64,000 nucleotides of DNA. Origin: Lichenostomus cassidix (lineage: Eukaryota; Chordata; Aves; Passeriformes; Meliphagidae). Location: assembly GCA_008360975.2 (NCBI GenBank), contig CM039196.1, positions 8,164,263 to 8,228,262 on the forward strand. Direction: 5' to 3'. The first letter of the stretch is position 1, and each line of letters begins with the position of its first letter. The notes beneath the pieces were generated by a model. It saw only the letters and a program-made list of their open reading frames with translations, had not been told where the DNA came from and ran no database searches. Position numbers and translations under genes: made by a program. Positions 27,526 to 60,251 of this stretch are shown one piece after another.

Positions 27526-28594
27526 TGAGACATAGTCAGGCAAATAGCTGCATGAGCTAAGGATCGTGTGTTAAGCTTGCACATTCTTGCTGGAAGAGAT
27601 ATGCCAACCAGGAGGCATTTCCTGACATCAAACACCCAGTACACCTCCATTTGGTAAAGTGAGGTCCTTTGGAGCCCAGATACTCAGGTCTGATTTAGTG
27701 TGTATGGTACAAGAACCCCTGTCCTTTTAAACAGCCTCAGTAACGTGGTACTTTGGGAGACACAATAATTAGCATAATTGTCAATTCAGCCTCTAATAAT
27801 GTACAATGCGCTCATTAACCCAATTAACCCCACACAGCACAACAACTATCATAAACAATGCAACTGATGCGGTGAAGGGGAATGGATGCTTGACAGCCCT
27901 GCCACATCCCAGCACGATGAGATGACACTGGCAAGGGCTGAAGGCAACTCCCAGAGGCAGGACCCCCACCCAGCTTGGAGATGGGGCACGCTGCCACCTG
28001 AGCCGGTGCATGAGCCATGTGCTCAGCTCTCTTCAGCCCTGTCTCAGGGCAGTAGAGGTGTTTCTCCTCCCACAAGGTTTTTCCTGGTACATTTAATAAA
28101 GCACTATGTATCAACACCCACATACGCACACCCCACTCCTCCACCCCCCTCTTGCTGGAAGAGTCTCAGGTGGGATTCACTCGCCTGCTTTTGCTGCTGT
28201 TTAATTCAGTCAGGCTGGTAAATAATTCAGCAAGCACTCAGCCAACAAACAAACCGGCAGGCAGCACAAATGGCCATACAGGGAGATGGAAGAATGAGAG
28301 AGAAAGAAAAACCAAATGGGAGAGTGACAGCTTTTACTGGAGTTCCTTTTCTACAGGCAGGACTTCAAGCTGTGCCTACTTTTTCATTCCCTATGGTTAC
28401 ACTCTCATCCCATAAAGAAGCAGGGAAGTTTGTCCAACTGACACTGCCATGACCTACTGACAACTCACTGGCTGGGGCCCCACTGAATGACCACACAGCC
28501 TTTTGATTAATGTTTAGGAAGAGTTTCAGTGCCTTGTTATGCTTTTCTGCTTTGAAACGCTTCAAGATGGGCACCAGCAGCTCTTGGGCTACAG

Positions 28595-28690
28595 CTGGGC
28601 ATGCAGAAGTCTGAGTCATTGACTCAAATCTGTTTAGGCCTCTGTTTTCCCAGCTACAGAAGATGAAAATCCTTCCCCACTGGCATCCCA
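28595..28690 (+). mobile_element. possible MIR/CORE-SINE-like fossil
   Basis: GCCTCTGTTTTCCCAGCTAC then AGAAGATGAAAATCCTTCCC resembles the MIR tail (CCTCAGTTTCCCCATCTGTAAAATG). Tentative. Confidence 0.35.
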
Positions 28691-31600
28691 GCAGGCCCAA
28701 GAAACAGGAGCAATACTAGGAGCCTGAAAGTCCTTCAGATTAAATGCCAAAGCTTGGCAGAACCTTTAGAATTCTCTGACTACATTAGTGAATATAGCAA
28801 AAGATGGTATCATCAAGCACCAAAAATAGTAATTCCAGCCTTCCATAAAAACTGGTAACAATAAAAATATATCCCAATCAAAGCAAAGGTTTGGGATGAT
28901 TCAAGATAAACACTCCACTATTCTATCTACAAAAATAAATGGCAAACCAAAACATTTGGAGTAGAATTTTCTGTGATCCTTAACCTTATAATAGTAATGA
29001 AGCTTTAGCGAATGATATTTTGAAAGGGGTTTCTACACACATAATAACAAATTAGCATAAGACAACCTTATTAATACAGCTAGCTTATTTGAGCTAGCTA
29101 TGTGAGCATCCTATGAGAAAATCATTGTATGAAGCTAATAAGGAAACTTACTAAGGAGACATGCACCACAAGTTTACTAAAACAGAATCCAAATCAGCAA
29201 ACACTATTGAGAGCCACAGTGATGACAAGACCACCCATCTCTCAAACTGCTGGGACCCCTCTAGGCCAGGACTAGTAAGGGACACAATGACAACAGTCTT
29301 TAGGGTTAGCTTACACATAATGTGCTCATTAGGTAAATGCCCTGTCTCTGTGCTGACTCCTCACTACAAGATATTTAACAAGCTTGCATGTGAGGATGGT
29401 GCTGAAGTGGTAGTGAAAAGACATTAATTTCAAAGGAAGTGACAAAACATTGTACAGATATCTCTTAGATTATCAATTCCTTCAATCTATCCTTGGAGCC
29501 ACATAATTACATGATAGTTGCCAAATTTCAGCATGCAGAAATACCCTTTGCGAGAGCAGAAGACAAGCAGGTTGGTTTATTAACATGCCTCCTGTGAACA
29601 TCTTCTGAGTCTCATTGAAAGGGATAAAATGAGCAATGGAAGGATGACTTCAGTAGGTGTACATAGAAAATAATTACAGCAGAATGAAGTTCTTTTGAGG
29701 CTGTGGAATAACAAAGCCTTTCCTCTGCCTAAACAGAGAATGAAGTAGCAATCAAGAGCCACAGCTCAATGACCAGTTGCAGAGGTTTACATGTAATTTA
29801 GGGTGACAGCCCAGAAAGACACCACAGGGAGAAACAGGTCCCTCCTGCTGGTGGGTACCAAATCAGTCAGATGATCAGGAAGCCATGTGCTCTTGGAGAG
29901 AAGGTTGCCCAAGTCATGGCTGAGCCACCATTACACTGTGGTGACTTAAGCCAGGTGTGGCAACGGCATGGCAATGTGTGCTGGCTGACTCCTTGGCAGC
30001 TCTTTAGTTACCTATCAGTCACAGAGAAAACGGGTTAAAAGGGAAGGGGGGCTGGATACTGCTCTTGAGTTCATGCCCAGATGCACCTGGGGTAAGCAGT
30101 GAAGTCATGTGAAACCTTCTTATAGCAGTTCTCAGCAGGGTCGTGCAAACCCCTTCTGGTTTTGGCTCAAGGAAGCTCCAATTGCCTGAATCTCTCTCTG
30201 AGATTTTGTTTCAAATACACACAGGTCCTCCAAGTGTAACCATGGCCAAGATCAGCCTGGTTGCCAGTCAAATGTTCAGATGGTTTCCACCCGAAATCAT
30301 AAATCCAACCCTGTCACCTGGAACTGAGCCCATTCTGCTCAAACCTCAGCTTGCATTTGGGGGAAACTTGACTCCAGTTCACTGAAAGGTTTGCAAATCC
30401 AGCCCGTGATCTGGGTTTGTAACAAATCCTCCAAAACAGGCAAAACGCCCTTGGCTTTAGGGTTCATCTGGACATTGCTGCCAGAGTCATGGTGTCACCT
30501 AGTGGTGACAGCTCGCATGGGCACACATACGGTACCCACCTCCACTTCCCAAACATCCCCTCAGAACGCAGTGCAATTGCAGGTCCGGTAAATGTCTTCC
30601 AAAGCACACCACCTTTTTCAAAGTCAGAACAGCTCCACTATTTCAGTAAAATTCATTTGCACGTCGAGGAGAGCTTTTTGCAAGGCTCCCAAATAAAGTG
30701 AAGGGCAAACTTTGCATCCCCTATCACTTCTACACAACTAGCAGACAATCTCCTGAGGAAAGGGCAAGCCACAGTAACTTTGAGGAATAGCAGTCAGCAG
30801 CAGGCTCAGGCGTGAACATGTTTTACATTTAAAAGTCATTCTCAGTAAAGAAGTTGCATGTCTTGAAATGTCCCTTTTACCAATATTGTAATAAGGCTAA
30901 AAAATAATAGTAACAGATACTAGAGGAAAAAAGGCTCCAATTTCAATTTGTACTTTGAGAGCTTTCTGGCACAAACACACATGCCCAGTTCTCAAGAAAG
31001 GGCAGCTGATTTTTGGATTCCAAGTTTATATCCTACTGGGGGCATGTTCAAGAACAGAGCAGCTGAAGCAGCTCTCAAAGCCACAGCACATCTTTTGCAA
31101 GAGATCAAGTGCCTTAGGTCTCACTTCAAATCCCTTTCTAAAGAGATTTGGCCCATGATATATACTGTGTGAGAGTTCTGGCAACATGAATTCCCTCTCC
31201 TTGGTGAAGCTGGAAACTAATGTACCTGCTCTTAAACCAACTACGGTTTTAATTCAATTAAATTTAAGCTTAAGAGTTTTACCTTTCAGCTAAGACAAAG
31301 CAGGAACACAAACATGATTGGTTTTTCAGGCTCAGCTGATGGGTAGGAACAGAGACACCATCAGCCCTGTTCCTGTAACCTCAGGCACTGCACTGAGTCA
31401 CTTGTGCTACAAGCTGATAAGAGCTGCATCTCAAAGGAAAGAAAACTCTGTTCAAATTGGAAGAAGGATCACAGTGTCAGCAGAGAGGCAAGAAAAAATT
31501 GCTAGTTTCAGCACTGTCCTAGAAATGAAGTGGGTTTTCAGGTTCCTGAGGTCTATCTGAGGTTTCATCGTGGATCCAACTCAGGTGTTTCCTTGGCAGG

Positions 31601-32849
31601 TTTGTCTTCTAACCTAGAGTTTAATCCTTCCCTCTGATCTAGTCATCCTGTCTGCAAGCTAATGAGCTTGAAATTATTGTATATGTGTCCCTCTGAGCTC
31701 TGATCTGTGGCACAGCCACAGCTATAGCTGGACTTGCTTCTTTCTTTGTTGTCTAGAGTTGCAGTCTAAAGGCCAGGCTTGATGCTAAAAACAATGAAAT
31801 TCTGATCCAAGTCTACATGTAGGGTAAGAGGGAGAAAGCACTTTTCAGAACCTGGTTTCTTTTGGGATCCATCCTGAGACACTGAATTTTAAGCCTAGTA
31901 ACAGCACAGACCAGAGCTATCTTCAAGGCAAAGGATTCCACACATCCCATTCCATCTTGGTCACAGACAGCATGGGGAAGACTTTTAACTATTACTTGCC
32001 TGGACTCAAAATGACCACAGGAATTATCCAAAATCAATGAGCTCTTTATGGCTGCACCGAAGTGTTTTCTTCCCTCGGATCCATTTTCTTCCCCCATCCT
32101 ATCACCTGTGTTCTGCTTATTCTATGAAGCTTAAAAACTTCATGGTGCTATCCACCCACTAGGTCTACCACGAAGGTGAAGCCCAAGGCAAGTTGCTCAA
32201 AGGTAAGAAAGAATGCTCCACTACTGTTACGTGGGGTGGGTTTTAATTTTTAGTAAGTACACAAACCTAAAAATAACATAAGATTTACATCAGAGCCTGA
32301 ATATAGAGTATCTTTCACCCCAAAGAAACTTTCCAAAAATGTACATGCACAGAATGTAGCCACCTCTGGAGCTGATTACAGCAACTGTTCATCCAATACA
32401 GTGTGACAGCAACACAGAGAGCTACCACAATAAACCTCTGGGTTTTTGGTAAATGCACTCTGGATTTCTGCATACTTGCTATACCAGAGGACACCCATAT
32501 ATTTAAAGGCTTCACCTGAGACAACAATGCAGAGCCAGCAAAATGCATTTCCTTTACGTCCCTTGGAAGGTCAAAAACCTCCCCAGCAAAATATGCCAGA
32601 ATACAAACAGCCAGGCTCTTGAGCAATTTCATATCTGATATTCAGGTACTCGCTAGCTCTACCACTCAGTGCATACCGTGACAGATATGTCACAATTAAA
32701 GGTCACGGCAAGGTTTTCCCTGCCAGACTTGCCCGCCTTACAGGAAAGGCAGATTTGTGCCTGCTCAGTTGCTCTGTCCTGTCTCCCGAGCACGGTGGCT
32801 TGTTTTGGAGTGCCCTCTGCCGCCCAGCCCACAGACCTGCGAGCCTGCA

Positions 32850-32965
32850 GGGAACGAGGCCGAGAACAGGAATGGGATCTTGGTTAAGGACGGACAGCGG
32901 TCAGCGCCATTCAGCTTCACGTGCCTGTCCGAGGCTCCGCGCTAGAGCCGAGACCGGAGCTCAGC
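32850..32965. promoter_or_regulatory. weak CpG-rich patch
   Basis: A 115-base patch with about ten CpG (GCGAGCC, GAACGAGGCCGAG, GGACGGACAGCGG, GCTCCGCGC, CCGAGACCGG) and a CACGTG E-box at 32919-32924. Too short to call an island; a possible regulatory site. Confidence 0.25.
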
Positions 32966-35900
32966 ATCTGGATCTAACTACCTGAGCTCTAAAGGTTTGC
33001 AAAGCACTGCCACCGACCACGGCTGCAGAGACAATTGATTTTTGGGTCGGTTTTCAGGGACAACTCTACCTCAACTCACCTCCCACAAAGCTCTTGCCCA
33101 ATTCTCATCTGGGATCTAAGGCAGAAAAAGCAGCACATACCCCTTAGCACCGGCACGGCTGGGATTCTTTCTCTGCAGCCTTCGGAGGCAGCATTACTCT
33201 TCACTTCCACCCAGCCCACCTCATTTAAGTGATGAGTAACTACTGTCTCCAAGAGGAACGATGACTAGTCCGGGAAAATCCCTTTGGGGGTCAGCAGACC
33301 TCTAAAAACTGCACAGAAACAGTTTCTGTCGAGTTGGTAAGAGATCAGATATTCTAGAAGATTCTAATAACTTAATACCAATAATAACAGGCAAATTTTT
33401 TTAGTCACTGTGATCCTCACAGCTCAAAAAATCCTTACCCTACCCTTACTCTTTTCTGTTCAAGCTGGTGCAGGCAGCCAAACCTAACACCAAGACTGAA
33501 GTTTCTGACTCCCAATGCCAGAATATAATGTGTTCCTGTGATTTTTTTGCTTACCTAGGTTAATACGGTTCTTTTAATAAACTTCTTCTAAGCACAACAC
33601 CCGTAACTATCTTCATTAGATCACTCATTCATGTCCCATCACTACCACACAGGCACGACACTGTCCTGCACAAAAAATAACTGTAGTATGTACAGGATTC
33701 TCTGTGCAGTGAGGTCAGGTACTGCAGAGCTGTTAGGTCCGCGCTCCAGGATGTTGTGAAGTTCTCAGCAAGGGAATGGTTTGCGGGTGTACATGCCAAG
33801 ATGCACACATACAGTCTTCACTTGCGTGCTAACAGCAAGCTTCTTAAAAAAGTTGAGATGTGCAGTCAAAATGTAGCTTGCACTGGGGAAGTGAACTACA
33901 CGAGAGCAATGTATGATTTTATCTCTTATTTTTTTATCCAAAGGCATATTCCTCTGTGAGGTATGACTCCCATACCTTTACAAGTATGGAATTCCATGAC
34001 TTGCCCCTTCTTACATCTGGATCAAAGTTACTACCCCACATGTTCACTCCTAATCAATACATGCAGCTAGAACTGTCTCCTAGATTAGCTACAATTCAGA
34101 CACTTTTTTCCCTCTAATAGTAAGGCACAATTTATTTTGTCAGGCTTGTCATTGCAAAGCTGAGACTACATGCTTAAGGACAGACCAAGACACATTCCTA
34201 GCTCTGTCTGTTGCCCATGATGGGTTTTTAATTCCAAAAGGTGTATGTGTGGCATCAGGGTATGTAGCAGTCTTTGTGTGGGCACTTGGAATAATTTCCA
34301 AATCCCTTCCCCTTTTGGCTGCTACGCTTTCCTTGGTAACAGATACCTAAATGCAGTCAAGTAGGTAACCTCTCTCTTCAGTGAACTGCCAGCCATTGTT
34401 GTTTGCCTGTGTGATTACTGTGATTTCTCACCTGTGTCACCATGTCATCCTCCTGCTCTGCTTTCCCGTCAGGCAGCAGAGTCAAACAAAACGTTCATGA
34501 AACTTAACACAAGCCTGGTCACAGTTTTCTGCTGCCACAGTAAGCACTGAGGCTCCCCGTGGCTGTGCTTACCCTGGAGAGGGCTGAGTTAGAATAACAT
34601 GACTCACAGCAACACTATCACTGATACTATACCAGAAATAAACACAAAGGCATCAGCTACAATTATAAAGCTCTAGTCACAGGGCTGCCACAGTGACAAG
34701 TGCCCAACAGAAACCCACTCCTTTTGGGGAAGCTGTGCTAGTTACTAAACCAGTTGGTGCCAGGGCAGCACGTCATCAGAGTTCATCTGCTCCTGCCAGC
34801 TAAGTAGCTTATCTAATAAATACACTATGTCACCTTACAAATCTTGCTTCTTCAGGATTATAAGCCCTGTGCCCTCCCAAATGCAGATCCTTACAGAAAC
34901 AGAAGAGGCACCCAAAAACTCAAACAAACCAACCCGCATACTGTAGGTAACAGTGTGGGGCAGGCATCCTTTGCATCCTTTGGACATCCCAGTAATAAGG
35001 TTCTGTCAGAGAGCCTTTAGCTAGAAATGATCCCTGTGTATGCTGTATTTGAGCATGCCACATGCTGCCCAGAAGATTTTAGTCTTTGTTACCTGGAACA
35101 AGCAAAACCACCAGGTCTTAACACCAAACAGCACAAGCACAATATTTTTCAAAAGGTCAAACAATTAGTCATGCTTGAAGCCATATCTACATTCAGGACA
35201 AATTCTTCTGTTTACTGCCTTTTTTTAAATAGCGTTCATGTGGAAGCAAAAGGAAAGGATGGACATATTTATGATGAAAAGGAAAAAAAAATCTCATCCA
35301 AACCATTCCATTGGCCACAATCCCTTCCCCCACTCTCCATCATTTTTTCAAAGAGAATTCCAGCTCTTCTTCCCATGTTTGCTCATTTCATTGGCTCCTC
35401 CACCGAGCTCCCATTCCCTGCCCACACCAACCCAGATGCATGTGCTGGGTGTCTGCAGGGGGTACCACGACCCTGCGTACCAGCCAGAACATCACACAGA
35501 CACGTTGTGCTAATGGAAGTGGATTGCTGAGCTTCAGTCTCTAACACACATAATGAGATTAGCATTTGAATAGTGCTGATCAAGTTACCAGTAGCTCTGA
35601 ACCCCGGGTCCATCAGATGCAAATGAATCACTATAAATTTTGCTCCTTTCTTAAAGGCTCTTTATATGCACGGCCAATGCAGAAAGAACTGCAGTGGGTA
35701 TTGGTCTGGGAAGTCTGTCTCTCACCATGACTGAGAATTTCTGACAGTGAAGAAATGATAGGAACATCCTTCTCTAGATTTTTTTTTTAATGAGCAGTTT
35801 TCCCCCTTTTCTTTGATCCATCTTTTCTCCCAGGGTTGTGCAGACATCAGGACATATTCTGGCATAAGGTTCAGAGACACAACGCTTCACAATACCTTCA

Positions 35901-36397
35901 CGTGAGTCTGAATTCTATCTGTTTTATTTACCTGAGTAACTTCTGGAAGTCCTGCCAGCCTCCTTGTGTCTAGGACATATCCTTCCCTGGTGGGAGGATG
36001 AAGGTGAGGTAAGTCTGTGGTATCTCCAACTGCATCAATTCAGTATCTCAGAAGCACTTGCAGTATTGTGGGGTGCCTTAGTATTCTTGCCTCCTCAGAC
36101 TCCCTGGAGGAAGATACAGTACATATCCCATTTAGGAAGAATCTTCAGGGTACTGCCTTGCACAATTAAATGTAAACTGCCTAATCCACTCCGTATCTCA
36201 GTGGACACTCAATTACAGGGGAGTTTTCTCCCACATCTGTGCTGCAGGAAGAAACCCTGAGGGGAGGGGAAGGGAAGAAGGCACAGGCAAGTTGAGAAAA
36301 TGAAATATACAGATGTCAGTTGAGCTCTGGCACACACCAGAGCTCACCTGATACTTCAGTGAAAAATAAAGTCACAAGAGCATTTCTGAAAAAAATT

Positions 36398-36482
36398 TCT
36401 AAATAAATAAATAAACAAACAAGCATAATAAATAATAAGTATAACAAATAAATAAGCATAAATAAATAAGTAAGCATAAAAT
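36398..36482. repeat. A-rich simple repeat
   Basis: Decayed AAAT/AAATAAGCATA-type repeat (AAATAAATAAATAAAC, then AATAAGCATAAATAAATAAG). Low complexity. Confidence 0.85.
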
Positions 36483-37909
36483 TTTCTAAAAAAAACCCAC
36501 GGAGTTTTAACATATTCACATCATTCTGCAAGCTTCACAGCAGAACAAAATGATACATCTATGGTGTCTCAAATGCAGCCACCTGAGAGTTTTTAGGACT
36601 GTACTGCAAACGAGCTTGTTCTTACTCAATTGACTTCAGCTGCTCTTATTTCTCTGAACAAACTTGAGAGAAGAAACTAAGACCATATCACCTCTCCAGA
36701 CAGCTTGACTGAAGCAAACACTGTGAAGAACACTCAAACTTATTCACTTCCCAGTACAAAGCCCTGGATGGCCTTAATTGCATTCTAGCAAATTCTATAC
36801 ATCCTATGCTAGAATACACACAAATTGCTATGTGGTTTGAGATTTGCAACTAGAAGTGACTTTCTGATTACCAGAACTCCATTTATTATTCCTAATATTA
36901 TTATTCACCAGCTAATTACTCACTTCTAGCCCCAGATATTTTTAACACAGTACATTTATTTTGAGGTGCAGGAAAGTACATGCACATAAGCATTGACTTG
37001 AATTAACAAAATATTAGAACTCCTCACCACCTCCCCTGAGAAGAAGTTTTCACATCTCCTCACTCCACCTGCTCCTCGTTAAAGGAAAGGTGTGAGGAAG
37101 TTTACCACATTTGTAGTGTCAATCAGCTCCTTTCCTATGGAGCCTAAATAGGTTCAACTAGCCGCAGGCACAGAGCACCAAAATTACTCCCATGTCCCAG
37201 CTGGTTATATAATAAATCTGAATTAAATCAATAATTAAAGCAGCTCTTGCATGCTACTTCTCCCTGATGAGCCTCCAAACCTTTTTAGAAAGCCAGTGGC
37301 ACCTCCCCATAATGAGAAAAGGGGCTCAGAGCCCACTTCCCAGTGAGCACAGGCACCAGACAAGACCCACTTTAACACCCATGGCAAAAGTACGTGTAAA
37401 TTTTGAATGCAGCCCACAGTGGAAAAGGGTCAAGCCACCCACTGTACCATACACAGGGCCGACCCCAAAGGCAGAGCCATAACATGTTGCCCTAGCTGCC
37501 CCCTCTCCAGCCCCCTTCCCTGCAGAGGCCTCCTCAGCGACCCTGGCTTCGGGCTAAGGAGATCTCCCTGAGCAGCTCCTGCTGCCCGGGCCCCAGGCAC
37601 ACACTGGGAGCTCCCTCAGCAAAGCAGAAACTTGCTGGGAGACATGAAAGCTGACTCAGAGGTGCTCAAAAATGCACGCTACCAAGGGGAATCCATGGGC
37701 ACAGCCATTTCATCGACCTACCATCCCCTCAGAGAGAGACTACCTTGCACAGCAGGACTTGTTGCAACAACCCAGCTCCTGAGGAACCCCACGAGCCCAA
37801 CCTGGGCAGCTACAGCTGACCCTCGAGCCCACACCAGCCTTTCGGAAAGCTTGACCCTCCTGCGAACGGCAATAGGCCGCTCCTGGAGCTGGCGCTCCTC
37901 AAGCGACAG

Positions 37910-38320
37910 AGCCCCGCCCCAGGGCTGGGTCTCCCTCACGACACCTCCACCCCTCAGCGCTGTGGGCCCTGCTTTGCCAGGGCTCTCGTGTCTCCCTCAT
38001 CCGTTACCTTTCGGGACGGTGTCTCGTGTCTCCTTCAGCCCTCAGGGCTGGGTCTCCCTCACGACACCTCCACGCCTCACCCCTCGGGCGGTGTCCCTCG
38101 TCGCCCTGGCCCCTCAGCGCTGGGTCTCCCTCACGACACTCACCCCTCGGGCGGTGTCCCGCGCCCCTGGCCCCTCAGGGCTGGGTCTCTCTCAGGGCTG
38201 GGTCTCCCTCACGACACTCACCCCTCGGGCAGTGTCCCGTGTCCCCCCGGCCCCTCAGGGCTTGGTCTCCCTCAGGGCTGGGTCTCCCTCAGGGCTGGGT
38301 CTCCCTCAGGACTGAGGCAC
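37910..38320. repeat. nested GC-rich minisatellite
   Basis: At least five copies of a 60-80-base unit begin CCTCAGGGCTGGGTCTCCCTC and continue through CACGACACTCACCCCTCGGG and a CGGTGTCCC segment (starts near 37914, 38041, 38112, 38172 and 38252). Inside the last units a 17-18-base sub-unit (GGGCTGGGTCTCCCTCA) is itself repeated up to three times in a row (38252-38310). The unit keeps one frame open on the plus strand for 227 codons, an effect of the repeat and not evidence of a protein. CpG-rich. Confidence 0.9.
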
Positions 38321-38368
38321 ACCCCCCGCCCCTCACGTCGGTGCTCGCGCTCGCCGCAGCCGCACGGC

Positions 38369-38387
38369 GGCCGCCAGGGGGCGCCCC
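38369..38387 (+). promoter_or_regulatory. CTCF-type binding motif
   Basis: GGCCGCCAGGGGGCGCC closely matches the vertebrate CTCF core (CCACCAGGGGGCGC type), with a CpG inside and next to the core that could make binding methylation-sensitive. It sits at the right end of the minisatellite, about 1.1 kb beyond the PI4KA stop codon. Only the motif is seen; binding is inferred. Confidence 0.55.
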
Positions 38388-38435
38388 AGGGGCTGCCCAG
38401 GCCCTGCCTTCCCTGAGGGCACGACTGCGACACCT

Positions 38436-38570
38436 GGGAAAAGCTTCTAAAAAGGCGGGAAATTCCCTAACGAGGGGGAAATATCCCCTACAGAGGGGGA
38501 AAATCCCACAAAGAGGAGTTGAAGAGCCCATGTGGAAGGACAAGCATGTAAAAAGGGAAAAAATACCCCA
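38436..38570. repeat. degenerate 20-bp array with kB-like palindromes
   Basis: G-runs recur every 19-21 bases (38436, 38457, 38476, 38497, weaker at about 38515 and 38534, then 38555). Three consecutive units contain near-palindromes resembling NF-kB sites: GGGAAATTCCC (38457-38467), GGGGGAAATATCCCC (38474-38488) and GGGGGAAAATCCC (38495-38507). A further GGGAAAAAATACCCC is at 38555-38569. Confidence 0.7.
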
Positions 38571-38829
38571 AAAGACCTGTGTCCAAGCCCAGGATAGAGG
38601 GCCTTGGTCAGCAATCCCGGGGAGCTTTACCTCAGTCCTATATTCCAGCTCTTGCACTAAACATTTATTTTACGAATAAAAAAAGTAATTTGAGATGGAC
38701 AAGCAGCTGAAGAAGAAATTAGATTTCTCTATTAGAAAGAAAGGGCATAATTTATAATGAACAGTACAGAAATGTGCAGATTGATGTATATAAAACAAAA
38801 ACAGTGCAGGGGAAAATATTTGCAACAGA

Positions 38830-39474
38830 CATGAAGTCTAAGGTCTTTTATTACATTTTATAGATTAAATATATATTCAGTAGAGTCTCTTTTTAAAACA
38901 CACAAAAGGAAAAAATACATTCTTCATGTACATATGAAATACTGACCACATAGCAGGGACCATGTACAGTGCAAAGTAGGTACACAGCTACACAGACATC
39001 ACCACCTTGGATGATTATCAAGCTTTTTCTACAGTAAAACTGGAACAAATTAATGTTTCTGTTTCCAAAGAGAAATCCATACCCTTCCCTTCTATGGCAT
39101 TTTGTGGGATTGTGCAGGAAAGGGTTTAATTTACTTTTTAAAGATATTATAAAAACCTTGCATTGCATGAAAAATTATCAAACTCCTCAAGCTTTACCAC
39201 TTTCACACATTCATAATCATAATACAATTTTTATTGTGATTGCAACCCAACTCCAAAAATCCAGGGAAAAACAGTAATATCTATAACCTGGTATAGAGAA
39301 AGGAATGAATCAGAACTGATTGTTGCAATGTGCAGGAAACATGTACCCACATGTACACACACATACACAGAGGGTGGAAGATAGCGAGGTGTGACAGAGA
39401 ATCTCCTGTTTATCTCAAGTTTGGAGTGAGGGCACGGGGTTGCACGTTTCATGTCGGTAGTGGGTCTCTAGTGT
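38830..39474 (-). other. PI4KA: PI4KA 3' UTR with two candidate polyadenylation signals
   Basis: Below the stop codon the minus strand has AATAAA at 39230-39235 and again at 38847-38852, each followed by a T/GT-rich stretch of the kind that supports cleavage. Using the distal one gives a 3' UTR of about 640 bases; the proximal one gives about 260. The region is AT-rich with no coding pattern. The 3' end position is inferred. Confidence 0.5.

Positions 39475-60251
<20,777 letters not shown>

Larger units (their letters stand above)
25526..37849. other. intergenic DNA, no gene recognised (right part)
   Basis: Unique sequence with a few fossil repeats, the AAAT-type repeat near 36.4 kb and a weak CpG patch near 32.9 kb. 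Open frames such as 35027-35530 plus (167 codons) show no family resemblance. Confidence 0.6.
37850..38425. promoter_or_regulatory. CpG-rich islet
   Basis: CpG density and GC content are far above the surrounding AT-rich DNA. Part of this comes from the minisatellite, but 38330-38400 (with CGCTCGCCGCAGCCGCACGG) is CpG-rich and not repetitive. It could be a promoter of an unannotated transcript or a CTCF/insulator element. There is no coding exon beside it that I recognise. Confidence 0.4.

Noticed and set aside
35027..35530. 167-codon open frame, plus strand
   Set aside because: Composition is random-like, and overlapping frames in the same stretch are also open. No recognisable motif.
37632..38315. 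Long open frame of 227 codons on the plus strand with repeated G-W-V-S-L-T-T
   Set aside because: It is produced by the GC-rich minisatellite staying in one frame; overlapping frames are open for the same reason, and nothing resembles a protein family.
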